Notes under the pieces: generated by a model
Databases searched by the model: none
What the model saw: the letters and a program-made list of their open reading frames with translations, nothing else
What the model was told of the DNA's origin: nothing
Assembly: GCA_022566895.1 (NCBI GenBank)
Contig: JADFIA010000002.1
Location: 1-64,000 of the forward strand
Source of the DNA: Pseudomonadota bacterium
GTDB lineage: Bacteria > Pseudomonadota > Alphaproteobacteria > Sphingomonadales > SMXR01
Direction of reading: 5' to 3'
DNA: 64,000 nucleotides
Made by a program: the position numbers and the translations under genes
Part shown: one piece after another, positions 1 through 9,398 of the stretch
Position numbering within the stretch: position 1 is the first letter of the stretch
Layout of the letters: every line of letters starts with the position of its first letter

Positions 1-3000
1 TCTCCCGCGCCCCCGGACCGGGTTCTGCCCGCCGCCACAATCGTGCCGTCCGGCAAGACCGCCAGTGATTTGACGCCATCGCTCTCGATACCGCTGAAGA
101 TGCGCTCCCAGACGGGATTGCCCGAGCGATCGAGTTTGATGATCTGTATCTCGTCACTGCTGCCGCGGTCCCCCTCGATGCGCCCGGCGACCAGGAAGCC
201 GCCGTCCTTCAAAGCCACGATGGCATCCGCATATTCGTTTCTTTGACCGCCGAAGGCCTTCCCCCAAACCTGTTTGCCGGACCGATCAAGCCTCAAGATC
301 CAAAGGTCTTGATGATCCCGCTGATAGGTCGTGCTGGTAGCCACGGCGAGGCCGCCGTCCGCCAGCGCCGCAAGGGCGCCGAACCGATCCGTGATGGTCG
401 TATCAAATGTCAGTTGCCAGGATATGTTTCCGGTCGTGCTGATTTTCACCAGACGCATTTTGGATCGTTTGCGGCCGCTATCCCGCGGCACCCCGGCCAC
501 CGCCAGCCGCCCATTGGCAAGGACCACGAGACCGGCCGCATATTCGTTGCCGTTGCTGCTGTAGGTCCGCTCCCAGATCGTATTCCCGGAGGCATCCATT
601 TTTCCAACCAGCATGTTTGCGGTTTTTGAACCTTTGGCCTTTCTCCAGCCGGCTATCGCCAACTCGCCTTGAGGCAGTTCTACGATCGCCGTGGCGTTTT
701 CATCTCCCGGGCCGCCCCGCGTATGTTCCCAAATCGTCTTCCCTTTCTCGTCGAACTTCAGAATCCAAACATCGGCCCCACCGGCACCCTTCGATTCGGT
801 CCAGCCGGCCACCGCAATGCCGCCGCCCGATAATATGGCAAGGGCTGTACCCGCATCATTTGCCATGCCGCCCAGCACCCGCTCCCAGGTCACCGGGTAG
901 GGCTCAAAGAACTTGCGCGCCTTATTGGCGTTGGCGCCGCGCGGATATTCCCTCAAGAAGCTGCGATAGTTGGCCACGGTCGGGTTGGCTTGCAGTTTTT
1001 TCCAGGCTGCCCGCTCAACCCTTGAGACCTTGTCCGACAGCAGCTTGATCGCCGCTTCGGCTTCGGCCAGGAACTTGCCCTTTGGATAGGCCGCCTTGTA
1101 GGCCTCGTAGCCGGCGACCGAATCAGCCCTTTGCGCCTCGGCCCAGGCTGCTTCGTGCTGGCGCACGGCGACAGCGGCGATCGCCTGCTCAGCCACCACC
1201 CTGAATTTGCCTCTTGGATAGGCCTTCTTATAAATCTCATAGGCAGCGACCGTATCGAGCCGCTGGGCCTCGGCCCACGCAGTTTCCTCTTTGCGCACGG
1301 CTACGGCTTCGACGGCTTGATTGGCCTCACTTCGAAATTTGCCCTGTGGATAGGCGGCTTTGTAGGCTTCATAGGCGGCGACCGTATCGAGCCGCTTGGC
1401 CTCAGACCATGCGGCTTCTTCTTCGCGCACCGCGACCGCGGAGATCGCCTGGTTGGCCGCAATGACGAACCTACCCCTCGGATAGGCCTCGAGATAAGCC
1501 TCATAGGCGGCGGCAGTGTCGATCTGCCGGGCTTCAGCCCAGGCCGTTTCCTGCGCTTCAATCTTCAGCCTGGCGATCGCTTCATTGGCCGCCTGTACGT
1601 ATTTTCCGCTTGGATAGTTCTCTTTGTAGGTTTCGTAGGCCGGAATTCTGTCGCGGCGCTGAACGCTCACCCAGGCACCTTCTTCGTCCAGCCGCATGAT
1701 CTCGGAGATGGCCTGCCTGGCGGCCGCCACATATTTGCTGGCCGGATGGATATCGATAAAGGCCTCGTAAGCCTCGATCGTTCCTTCAAGCCCTGCCTCG
1801 GCCCAAGCTGCCCCCTGTTCGGCTTCGATTTCTTGAATTTCGGCCATCACCTCACCGACAAAGGCGCCCTCGGGCCTGATCTCGCGGTAGGCTTCTAGGG
1901 CCGGAATGCTTTTCGCGGCCTTGGCAGTCTCCCAGGCCAACCGATCCAGGAGCGCATCTACCTCGGACAGGTGCCGGCCGTCCGACCAGTCCTCCTGATA
2001 TTTCGCGATCTCCACCTCGGTGCCGCCGGCAAGCGCCTCCTGCCAGGCCGCATCGTCTTTCCGATCCAGGGCCGCCATGAGTTTGTCGATCAGAAGCGTG
2101 TCCACTTCCCCGGTCTCAATGAGATTTTCATCGGTCTCGAAACTTCTTACGGCGCCGATAGTGCGCGTGGACATCTCACCGCTCGGTGGGCCAACTTCAT
2201 AGTCCAGTTGGTTTAGCAGCCCCTGCGCCTGCCTGATCAGCGCTGGTTGACCAAACTCGCTGGCTGGCGGTTCGGTTTCCGCCAATTCAGTGGGCGCGGG
2301 GCTTGGGGCAGGCGCTTCGGAAGCCGGCCAGAGAAAATATGCTGTAGCGCCGACCACAAGGACGAGCGCCGCCGCGATGGCCAGTTTGGGAAGACCGTCG
2401 ATCTTCTGGCTAATTTCCGACGGTTTTTTCTGTCTTCGCGCCTTCTTTCCTGCCGCTCTTTCGGCAGCTATCCGTCTACCGCGAAGAAGGGCCAGCCAGT
2501 CGGTGATATCCTTTGGCCGATCATCGGGGTCAGGCGCCAGCGCTATGTCGACCGCTTTTAGGAGGTGTGAAGGCTTGGCTGCTTCGGACGCTTCGTGAAC
2601 CGGAATATAGGGGTCATCCTTGATCCGCACCGTGGCGTCCGGCGGGATTTTGCCGGTCAGGCATTTATAGGCCACCGCGCCGAGCGCATAAATATCGGTC
2701 CAGGGGCCTTGATTGCTGTGCTCGGAATATTGTTCCAACGGCGCATAGCCGGGCGAAACAATGGCCGTAATCGAGCGTGATTTGGCGCCTAAGGCCTGGC
2801 GGGCCGAGCCAAAATCGATCAGAACAGGTGAACCGTCGTCACGGATGATAATGTTACCGGGCTTGATATCCCGGTGTAGATACTCGTTTTTATGAACGAC
2901 CTCGAGCCCTTTGAGCAGCGGTTCCAAAATCGCCCAAACCTCATCTTCGCTTAATTTATGCTTTTCCTTCAGCAGCTCGGAGAGCGTCTTGCCCTCGGCA

Positions 3001-3347
3001 TATTCCATAACGATGTAGCCGGTTTCATGGGCTCGGAAGAAGCGGGAAACCTTGATGATGTTTCGATGATCAAACTTGGCCAGGGTTCGGGCTTCATCCA
3101 GAAAGCGCTCCAGCCCCCATTCAAAGTCTTCCTTGTCGGCCGACGACTTTGGAAGAACGGTCGTTCCATCTTGGCGGACCGCCAAATCGTTGGGTAGATA
3201 TTCTTTTATCGCGACCGGCTTGTAGAGATTGTGATCGTAACCCAGGTAGGTAATGCCGAAACCACCCGAACCGAGGACTCGGATGATCTCATGTTCTTCG
3301 AACCGAAAACCTACCGGCAATGCGTTCAAATGATCGGAAGTCATCAT
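1..3347 (-). CDS. Membrane serine/threonine protein kinase (partial, runs off left edge): kinase domain, TM helix, PG-binding-like domain, 44-aa repeats, propeller-like repeats
   Basis: Minus-strand reading from ATG at 3347 gives MMTSDHLNALPVGFRFEEHEIIRVLGSGGFGITYLGYDHNLYKPVAIKEYLP...YLHRDIKPGNIIIRDDGSPVLIDFGSARQ (GxGxxG, VAIK, HRDIKPGN, DFG). A hydrophobic LAIAAALVLVVGATAYFLW follows, then IRQAQGLLNQLDYEVGPPSGEMSTRTIGAVRSFE. In-frame repeats and ...DASGNTIWERTY...-type repeats continue to the edge. Frame was checked at 1217 and 599. Not in the ORF track because no stop lies inside the window. Confidence 0.9.
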   Translation of the reverse strand, partial: MMTSDHLNALPVGFRFEEHEIIRVLGSGGFGITYLGYDHNLYKPVAIKEYLPNDLAVRQDGTTVLPKSSADKEDFEWGLERFLDEARTLAKFDHRNIIKVSRFFRAHETGYIVMEYAEGKTLSELLKEKHKLSEDEVWAILEPLLKGLEVVHKNEYLHRDIKPGNIIIRDDGSPVLIDFGSARQALGAKSRSITAIVSPGYAPLEQYSEHSNQGPWTDIYALGAVAYKCLTGKIPPDATVRIKDDPYIPVHEASEAAKPSHLLKAVDIALAPDPDDRPKDITDWLALLRGRRIAAERAAGKKARRQKKPSEISQKIDGLPKLAIAAALVLVVGATAYFLWPASEAPAPSPAPTELAETEPPASEFGQPALIRQAQGLLNQLDYEVGPPSGEMSTRTIGAVRSFETDENLIETGEVDTLLIDKLMAALDRKDDAAWQEALAGGTEVEIAKYQEDWSDGRHLSEVDALLDRLAWETAKAAKSIPALEAYREIRPEGAFVGEVMAEIQEIEAEQGAAWAEAGLEGTIEAYEAFIDIHPASKYVAAARQAISEIMRLDEEGAWVSVQRRDRIPAYETYKENYPSGKYVQAANEAIARLKIEAQETAWAEARQIDTAAAYEAYLEAYPRGRFVIAANQAISAVAVREEEAAWSEAKRLDTVAAYEAYKAAYPQGKFRSEANQAVEAVAVRKEETAWAEAQRLDTVAAYEIYKKAYPRGKFRVVAEQAIAAVAVRQHEAAWAEAQRADSVAGYEAYKAAYPKGKFLAEAEAAIKLLSDKVSRVERAAWKKLQANPTVANYRSFLREYPRGANANKARKFFEPYPVTWERVLGGMANDAGTALAILSGGGIAVAGWTESKGAGGADVWILKFDEKGKTIWEHTRGGPGDENATAIVELPQGELAIAGWRKAKGSKTANMLVGKMDASGNTIWERTYSSNGNEYAAGLVVLANGRLAVAGVPRDSGRKRSKMRLVKISTTGNISWQLTFDTTITDRFGALAALADGGLAVATSTTYQRDHQDLWILRLDRSGKQVWGKAFGGQRNEYADAIVALKDGGFLVAGRIEGDRGSSDEIQIIKLDRSGNPVWERIFSGIESDGVKSLAVLPDGTIVAAGRTRSGGAG
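940..1880 (-). repeat. 132-bp (44-aa) in-phase tandem repeats inside the kinase gene
   Basis: The motif GGATAG or a close variant (reverse complement encodes AYP/YP) recurs at 1084, 1216, 1348, 1480, 1612 and 1744, exactly 132 bp apart, with degenerate copies on either side. Protein consensus approx. AWAEAqr.DTvaAYEaYkkaYPrGKF..eA..AI. Confidence 0.9.
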
Positions 3348-3560
3348 TGCTCACAATCCCCCCCTCGGATGGCGGACGCCAACTTGGCAATATTATGTCT
3401 CAAGGCCGGCTTCGGTGCAAATCTTGCATAATATCCGCCTAAGAATCATGCGGTCTGAAATGCCCGTTGAAAGGTAACCGGACCCTCTGAGAACCAAAAA
3501 TAGGCGCAAACCGCCCGATTTGTCAGATGTAGTTTGTTGTGACAGGGAAAATTTGAAAAG

Positions 3561-3648
3561 TGGTGCCCAGGAGAAGACTCGAACTTCCACGACCATAAAG
3601 GCCACTAGCACCTGAAGCTAGCGCGTCTACCAATTCCGCCACCTGGGC
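3561..3648 (-). tRNA. tRNA-Leu(CAG), CCA encoded
   Basis: Reverse complement gcccaggtggcggaattggtagacgcgctagcttcaggtgctagtggcc...gttcgagtcttctcctgggcacca. Anticodon loop TTCAGGT; acceptor GCCCAGG/CCTGGGC; long variable arm. Confidence 0.95.
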
Positions 3649-3847
3649 CAAGAAACCGGTTCGTTGGCTACGCTTCGCACGGCCCGCTGTCAAGCCCTTT
3701 GGAAGGATGAAAACGATCCGGGCCGGATCCATGGTTCAGGCACGAAATTGGCCGATTGCTTCGTTTTTTGGACCCGGTTATGATGCTGCGGTATTTATCC
3801 GCGGGTCAGCTGAAAGCAGTTCGCCTGACCGCAGGAGAGAGCTGACG

Positions 3848-4801
3848 ATGGCGCAGCGACTGATCACTGTTTTTGGCGGTTCCGGATTCCTCGGCCGCTA
3901 TGTGGTGCGGCGCCTGGCCGAGCGCGGCGACCGGGTCCGGGTTGCGGTACGCCGGCCCAATCTGGGGCTGTTCCTGAAGCCGATGGGGGATGTCGGCCAA
4001 ATCGAGCTCAGGGCGGCCAACGTTTTGTACACCGAATCGATTGAAAACGCCGTCGCCGGCGCCGACGCGGTGGTTAATCTGGTGGGTGTACTAAGCGAGT
4101 TTCGGCGCCAGCGGTTTGGGGCCATTCATGCGGCAGGAGCAAGGCGGATCGCCGAGGCCTCGGCCGATGCCGGCGCGCGTACGCTGACCCATGTTTCGGC
4201 TATCGGCGCCGATCCGCAGGCCGCCTCCAAATATGCCCGCAGCAAAGGTGAAGGCGAGTTGGCGGTCAAAGATGCGTTCCCCGCCGCCACCATCTTCAGG
4301 CCCAGCCTTCTAATCGGTCCCGAAGATGATTTCTTTAACCGCTTCGCCCGGCTTTCGAAGCTCAGTCCGGCTTTGCCCATTGTCGGCGGCAAGACCCGCT
4401 TTCAACCGGTCTGTGTCGACGACGTGGCGGCCGCGATCGTGCAAGCTGTGGACGGCGGTAAAAATGTGGCAGGAAAGACTTTCGAATTGGGCGGCCCGGA
4501 GATTTGGACGTTGCGGCAGCTCCTGGAAATCATGATGAGCTACACCGGCGTGAAAAGACCGATTATTGATCTGCCGCCCGTGCTGGCGGCGATCCCGGCG
4601 GCGCTGACCGGCTGGCTGCCAAACCCGCCGATCACGCTCGATCAGATCAGGATGCTGCGCCGGGATAATGTGGTCGGCGAGGGCGCCGCTGGATTCGAAA
4701 AGTTGGGACTGACCCCATCTCCGATCCAAGTGGTCCTGCCGACCTATCTGGCGCGTTATCATGCCAAGGGCCGGCCTCCACAGCCGCGCTCGGGGGTTTA
4801 G
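3848..4801 (+). CDS. NAD(P)-binding epimerase-like protein, complex I NDUFA9 subunit family
   Basis: MAQRLITVFGGSGFLGRYVVRRLAERGDRVRVAVRRP (Rossmann GGSGFLGR). The ORF track begins further upstream, but ATG 3848 follows a purine-rich RBS. Confidence 0.8.
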   Translation: MAQRLITVFGGSGFLGRYVVRRLAERGDRVRVAVRRPNLGLFLKPMGDVGQIELRAANVLYTESIENAVAGADAVVNLVGVLSEFRRQRFGAIHAAGARRIAEASADAGARTLTHVSAIGADPQAASKYARSKGEGELAVKDAFPAATIFRPSLLIGPEDDFFNRFARLSKLSPALPIVGGKTRFQPVCVDDVAAAIVQAVDGGKNVAGKTFELGGPEIWTLRQLLEIMMSYTGVKRPIIDLPPVLAAIPAALTGWLPNPPITLDQIRMLRRDNVVGEGAAGFEKLGLTPSPIQVVLPTYLARYHAKGRPPQPRSGV

Positions 4802-4808
4802 GCTGCAA

Positions 4809-5711
4809 TCAGGCGTATACCCAAATCAGCAGGCCGGCACCGAGCAAAACCCGGTATACAACGAAGATCGTCATGCTCGCCCGTTCGAGCCATCGCATCA
4901 GGAAATGGATGGCGCCGATGGCGGCAAGGAACGACAGGGCGGCGGCAAGAATTGCATCTCCAATCGCCCCCTCGGGGCCGGAAGTGACAAGTTCGTAGGC
5001 GACCAGCGTTCCCGCCGCCAGTATTGTCGGAATGGCCAGCAACATTGAAAAGCGCGCCGCCTCGGTTCTCTTGAAACCGAGCCCGCGGGCCGCAGTCATG
5101 GTGATTCCGGCCCGCGAGGTGCCGGGTACTAGAGCCAGTATCTGGGCCAGGCCGACGATCACAGCTGCCCTCCACGTCAAGCTGGTCAGGTCTTTCTCGG
5201 CCGGCCAGCGTTGGTCGACCCAATAAAGCGCCAGACCAAAAACAATGCTTGCCGCGCCGATCACATCGGCCCGGCGCAGCGCACCGCTGATGCCCAGAGC
5301 GACGAACATAAGGCCGCCCAGAATTACCGGAATTGTGGCCAGAATCAAAAGCCACAGCAGGTGTGGATAATGGCTACCGGCGGTCCGTTGCCGGGCCGCC
5401 TTGAGGCCCAGGGCGCCAAGTCCGGCCCAAAAAAGACCTTTGGTGTCGCGCCGGAAATAGATCAGAACCGCGCCCAGAGTCCCGATGTGCACGGAGACGT
5501 CGAGCAACAGGCCCTGGTCGGGCCAGCCCGTCATTTGGGGTATCAGAATAAGATGACCGGAGGACGAGATCGGCAGGAACTCGGTGATTCCCTGGACCAG
5601 AGCGATGATAAGCAGATGCAGAATCGACAAGGCGCCGGATCCCCCGTTTTTCTCGAGCCTTATACCAATTGAACTCCGTGGCGCCAATGCGGGAATTCCA
5701 AGCTTGGGCAA
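4809..5711 (-). CDS. uppP: Undecaprenyl-diphosphatase (BacA/UppP)
   Basis: LIIALVQGITEFLPISSSGHLILIPQ and PGTSRAGITMTAARGLGFKRTEAARFSMLLAIPTILAA motifs; multi-TM. Start codon uncertain. Confidence 0.95.
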   Translation of the reverse strand: MPKLGIPALAPRSSIGIRLEKNGGSGALSILHLLIIALVQGITEFLPISSSGHLILIPQMTGWPDQGLLLDVSVHIGTLGAVLIYFRRDTKGLFWAGLGALGLKAARQRTAGSHYPHLLWLLILATIPVILGGLMFVALGISGALRRADVIGAASIVFGLALYWVDQRWPAEKDLTSLTWRAAVIVGLAQILALVPGTSRAGITMTAARGLGFKRTEAARFSMLLAIPTILAAGTLVAYELVTSGPEGAIGDAILAAALSFLAAIGAIHFLMRWLERASMTIFVVYRVLLGAGLLIWVYA

Positions 5712-5754
5712 GATGGGGCTGGAGCGCGGACCGCCGATTGGATATTACTTGGCC

Positions 5755-6423
5755 ATGCGCACGCTCTATCACATGATCCTTTCACCGCATTCGCGAAAGA
5801 TCCGCTTGGTTTTGGGCGAAAAGGGTCTGGCTTTCGAGTTGCGGGCCGAAAAAACCTGGGAGCGGCGGGAGGGTTTCCTAAAGCTCAATCCAGCCGGCGA
5901 CGTGCCGGTTCTGGTCGAAGAGGGCAGCCGATTCTATGCCGATTCGACCGCCATCTCGGAATATCTCGACGAGGCTTATCCGGAACCGCCTCTATTGGGC
6001 AATGACGTCGACGGCCGAGCCGAGATTCGGCGGCTGGTGGCCTGGTTCGACGACAAATTTCACCGCGAGGTGGGCCGGCCACTGATCAACGAACGTTTGA
6101 TGAAACGGTTTTTGGGACTCGGAGAGCCGCAGGCCGACGTCCTCCGCAAGGCCTCGCGAAATCTGCGCAGTCATCTGGATTACATTTCCTATCTGGCCGA
6201 GCGACGAAATTATCTCGCCGATGGCATCATCAGCCTGGCCGATCTGGCCGCGGCGGCTCATCTCTCGGTAGCTGACTATCTGGGCCACATCGACTGGTCG
6301 GCCTATCCGGGCGTCAAGGACTGGTATGTCAAAGTCAAATCCCGGAAAAGCTTCCGGCCGCTGCTCAGAGACCGCGTGCCGGGCCTCGAGCCGCCCAAGC
6401 ACTACAGCGAGCTCGACTTCTGA
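5755..6423 (+). CDS. Glutathione S-transferase family protein
   Basis: MRTLYHMILSPHSRKIRLVLGEKGLAFELR...NPAGDVPVLVEEGSRFYADSTAISEYLDE, typical GST N-terminal thioredoxin fold. Confidence 0.85.
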   Translation: MRTLYHMILSPHSRKIRLVLGEKGLAFELRAEKTWERREGFLKLNPAGDVPVLVEEGSRFYADSTAISEYLDEAYPEPPLLGNDVDGRAEIRRLVAWFDDKFHREVGRPLINERLMKRFLGLGEPQADVLRKASRNLRSHLDYISYLAERRNYLADGIISLADLAAAAHLSVADYLGHIDWSAYPGVKDWYVKVKSRKSFRPLLRDRVPGLEPPKHYSELDF

Positions 6424-7532
6424 TGGACCCGAGCCACCTGATCTCAAAAAAAGCGAAGTCGCTTGGTTTCGATGCGGTTGGTTTTACCGCCCCCGAAGCG
6501 GTGGCCGAAGCCGGCGACCATCTGGAGATTTTTGTTGGTGAATCGCGCCACGGCGACATGGATTGGCTGGCCCAGCGGATTCATGAACGCAAGTCACCCG
6601 CCAATCTGTGGCCGGATGTGAAATCCGTGGTGGCGCTGGCCATGAACTACGGTCCCGAGACCGATCCGCTCGATAACCCCAAAAAGAAGGGAGTCGGAAA
6701 CCTCTCGGTCTATGCGCGCGGCAAAGACTACCACGACATCCTGAAAAAGCAGCTGAAGGCGCTTGGCCGTTGGATGGGTGAAGAGTTCGATTGCGAGGTC
6801 AAGGTTTTTGTCGATACGGCGCCGGTGATGGAGAAGCCGTTGGCCGAAGCGGCGGGGATTGGCTGGCAGGGCAAGCATACCAATCTGGTCTCACGGCAGT
6901 ACGGCTCATGGCTCTTTCTCGGTGCCATCTATACGACCCTGGAGATTCCGCCATCGGCGCCGCACCCGGATCGCTGCGGCAACTGCCGGGCCTGCCTGGA
7001 TATCTGCCCGACCGCAGCCTTCACCGGCCCCTACCGGATCGATGCGCGGCGGTGCATCTCGTACCTGACAATCGAGCATAAGGGCCCGATCGCGCGTGAG
7101 TTCCGGCCTCTGATCGGCAATCGCATTTACGGTTGCGACGACTGTCTGGCGGTCTGTCCATGGAACAAGTTCGCCCGCACGGCGAGCGAAGCCGCCTTTC
7201 ACGCCAAAGAAGGCCTCGCAGACCCGCCATTATCGGACCTTCTGGAGCTTGATGAGCCCGCCTTCAGGGAAATGTTCAAGGGCTCGCCGATCAAGCGCAC
7301 AGGCCGCGATCGATTTTTGCGAAATGTTCTTATCGCGGCCGGTAATTCCGGCGATGCCCGGATGCTGGGCGGCGTCGTGCGCCAGCTCGGTGATGAATCT
7401 CCTTTGGTTCGGGGCATGGCGGTCTGGGCGCTCAAGCAACTGGCCGACGATGAACAGTGGAACCGCGAAAAGGCACGACGCGGATCAAAAGAGATGGACA
7501 GCGATGTAAAGAGCGAATGGGCTGCCGACTGA
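6423..7532 (+). CDS. queG: tRNA epoxyqueuosine(34) reductase QueG
   Basis: CGNCRACLDICPTAAFTGPYRIDARRCISYLTIEHKGPI and CDDCLAVCPWNKFA 4Fe-4S motifs; C-terminal HEAT-like segment. Confidence 0.93.
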   Translation: MDPSHLISKKAKSLGFDAVGFTAPEAVAEAGDHLEIFVGESRHGDMDWLAQRIHERKSPANLWPDVKSVVALAMNYGPETDPLDNPKKKGVGNLSVYARGKDYHDILKKQLKALGRWMGEEFDCEVKVFVDTAPVMEKPLAEAAGIGWQGKHTNLVSRQYGSWLFLGAIYTTLEIPPSAPHPDRCGNCRACLDICPTAAFTGPYRIDARRCISYLTIEHKGPIAREFRPLIGNRIYGCDDCLAVCPWNKFARTASEAAFHAKEGLADPPLSDLLELDEPAFREMFKGSPIKRTGRDRFLRNVLIAAGNSGDARMLGGVVRQLGDESPLVRGMAVWALKQLADDEQWNREKARRGSKEMDSDVKSEWAAD

Positions 7533-7536
7533 AGCT

Positions 7537-8490
7537 CTAGCGGCGCGGGCTTTCGGTCTGGCGTTTTTTGCCGGTCACGTCCACCTCGTCGATGCCCTTC
7601 CAACCCTCGATATCGACATTCATCGCTTCGAGATTGGTCCGTGCCGCCTGGGCAGCAACGCTCTTTGGATGGCGACGCAAAAGCTTGATCCAGTCGTGCA
7701 TGGCGCCATCGGTATTGCCGGTCTGCTGGCGCAGGTTTCCGCGCTCAAGAAGCGCCTCCTGATGCTCTTCCGAAATGCGGAAGGCGCCCTTCAGTTCGGC
7801 AGCCGCCAGATCAAACCTCTGCAGATGCCGCAAGGCGCTGGCTCTGAAGACGTAGGTTTCAATGCGATTTGGATCCCGTTCCTGCGCCGCCTCCAGATCC
7901 TTCAGGGCCTGTTCATAATTGCCGAGCATCGCCAGGGACCGAGCCCGGTCGATCCAATGTTCGATGATGGTCGCCGACCAGGTCGGCACGACACCCAAAG
8001 CCTCGGTCAGGCTTGCGTAGGCTTTGAGCGGCTCTTCGGCCAGGATCCAGGCGTTGCCGGCTTGCCCGAAAACTTCAGCCAAAAGTTCGCGGTCGGCCCT
8101 TTCTTCGGAGAAAAAGAAATGACCGCCCAGCCGCATATGGCCGGCAATCTCGTCAAGGGTGCCGGCCGCCTCGGCGAACTTGTTCTGACCCACATAAGAT
8201 AGGGCCAAGCAATGACCGGCCGGCAATCCGCCATCCTCGGCCTGCCAGGCGGCAGCCAGCACTTCGGCCGTTGGGGGCTCGGTTTCGGTAAACGAGATGC
8301 AATCGCGGTAACGCTCGCCGGCGCTGCCGGTCAGCCGGGTTGGCTGCGCGGCCGCTACGGCGCTGCCGAACATCGAGAACGCAAGCAAGATCCGGAGCGT
8401 TTTTGATGCCAAAATCATGCCCCCACATAGGCCATCCGGTGTGGCCATTTCAAGGCTATCTGGGACCTGTCTCCCGGTGCTTCGACTCAA
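7537..8490 (-). CDS. Exported TPR-repeat protein (start probably ATG ~8418)
   Basis: Signal-like MILASKTLRILLAFSMFGSAVAAAQP followed by TPR-like segments (NYEQALKDLEAAQERDPNRIETYVFRASALRHLQRFDLAAAELKGAF). Confidence 0.7.
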   Translation of the reverse strand: MSRSTGRQVPDSLEMATPDGLCGGMILASKTLRILLAFSMFGSAVAAAQPTRLTGSAGERYRDCISFTETEPPTAEVLAAAWQAEDGGLPAGHCLALSYVGQNKFAEAAGTLDEIAGHMRLGGHFFFSEERADRELLAEVFGQAGNAWILAEEPLKAYASLTEALGVVPTWSATIIEHWIDRARSLAMLGNYEQALKDLEAAQERDPNRIETYVFRASALRHLQRFDLAAAELKGAFRISEEHQEALLERGNLRQQTGNTDGAMHDWIKLLRRHPKSVAAQAARTNLEAMNVDIEGWKGIDEVDVTGKKRQTESPRR

Positions 8491-9244
8491 GGTCCTCCAA
8501 CAGCGCCGTCAGCACCGACTGGATGGCCTCGATGTCCCGATCCCGCGACAGGCTGTGGTCACCACCGTCGATAATTCGAATCTGAACGTCGTCCGAGGTC
8601 AGGCGGGCGGCAATGCGGTCCGGCATCTCGGCCGGCACATCGGGATCATCGCCGCCCTGGATCAGGCGGACCGGAATCCCAAGCTCGATCGGCCCCTCCA
8701 TAAGCAGGTTTTGCCGGCCGTCCTCGATCAGCGCCTTGGTGATCGGATAGGTCTCGCCATAGTTGGAAGGCAGTATGACCACACCCTGGCTCATAAGCTG
8801 GCGCCTCTGGGCCGGGTCAAATTGGCACCACATCAATTCCTCGGTAAAATCGGGTGCCGCAGCAAGACCGATCAGGCCAACCACCCGCTCGGGTCTTGAA
8901 AGCGCCACCAAAAGCGCCAGCCAGCCCCCCATCGAACTGCCGATCAGTACCACTGCTCCTTCGGTCACCGCGTCGATGATAGCCAGGGCGTCATCGCGCC
9001 AGGAGGAAATGGTTCCGTCTTCGAAGCGCCCGCCCGAGCGGCCGTGACCCGAGTAATCAAGGCGCAAGTAGGCTTGGCCACGGTCGCGGCAGAAGGCCTC
9101 GAGGGCGGTGGCCTTGCTACCCTCCATATCCGACAGGAAGCCGCCGAGGAAGACAACGCTCGGCTGGCCGCCCGGGCTGTAACGAAAGGCCAGGCGGTGA
9201 CAGCCCGGGACTTCCAGATATTCGATTTCCGACCTGGCGGTCAT
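8456..9244 (-). CDS. Alpha/beta hydrolase
   Basis: VVLIGSSMGGWLALLVALSRPERVVGLIGLAAAPDF nucleophile elbow (GSSMGG); DYSGHGRSGG; C-terminal GGDHSLS. Confidence 0.88.
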   Translation of the reverse strand: MTARSEIEYLEVPGCHRLAFRYSPGGQPSVVFLGGFLSDMEGSKATALEAFCRDRGQAYLRLDYSGHGRSGGRFEDGTISSWRDDALAIIDAVTEGAVVLIGSSMGGWLALLVALSRPERVVGLIGLAAAPDFTEELMWCQFDPAQRRQLMSQGVVILPSNYGETYPITKALIEDGRQNLLMEGPIELGIPVRLIQGGDDPDVPAEMPDRIAARLTSDDVQIRIIDGGDHSLSRDRDIEAIQSVLTALLEDLESKHRETGPR

Positions 9245-9398
9245 GGTTCCCCCTTCGCTCTCTTAATACAGGCTGGCGACCGCCGGGAAAAGCACCGCCG
9301 GTCCGCTGACCGGGGCCGCGCTTTCTTGACAGGGCCCCACAAGGCCTTTACTTCCGCCTAGGGACCAGGAATTTTAAGGCTCTGGAGATCATCAAACC

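Noticed and set aside
1131-1898. 255-aa plus-strand ORF with Gly/Phe/Arg-rich repeats
   Set aside because: It is the antisense shadow of the 132-bp repeats in the minus-strand kinase gene, which has clear domain motifs.
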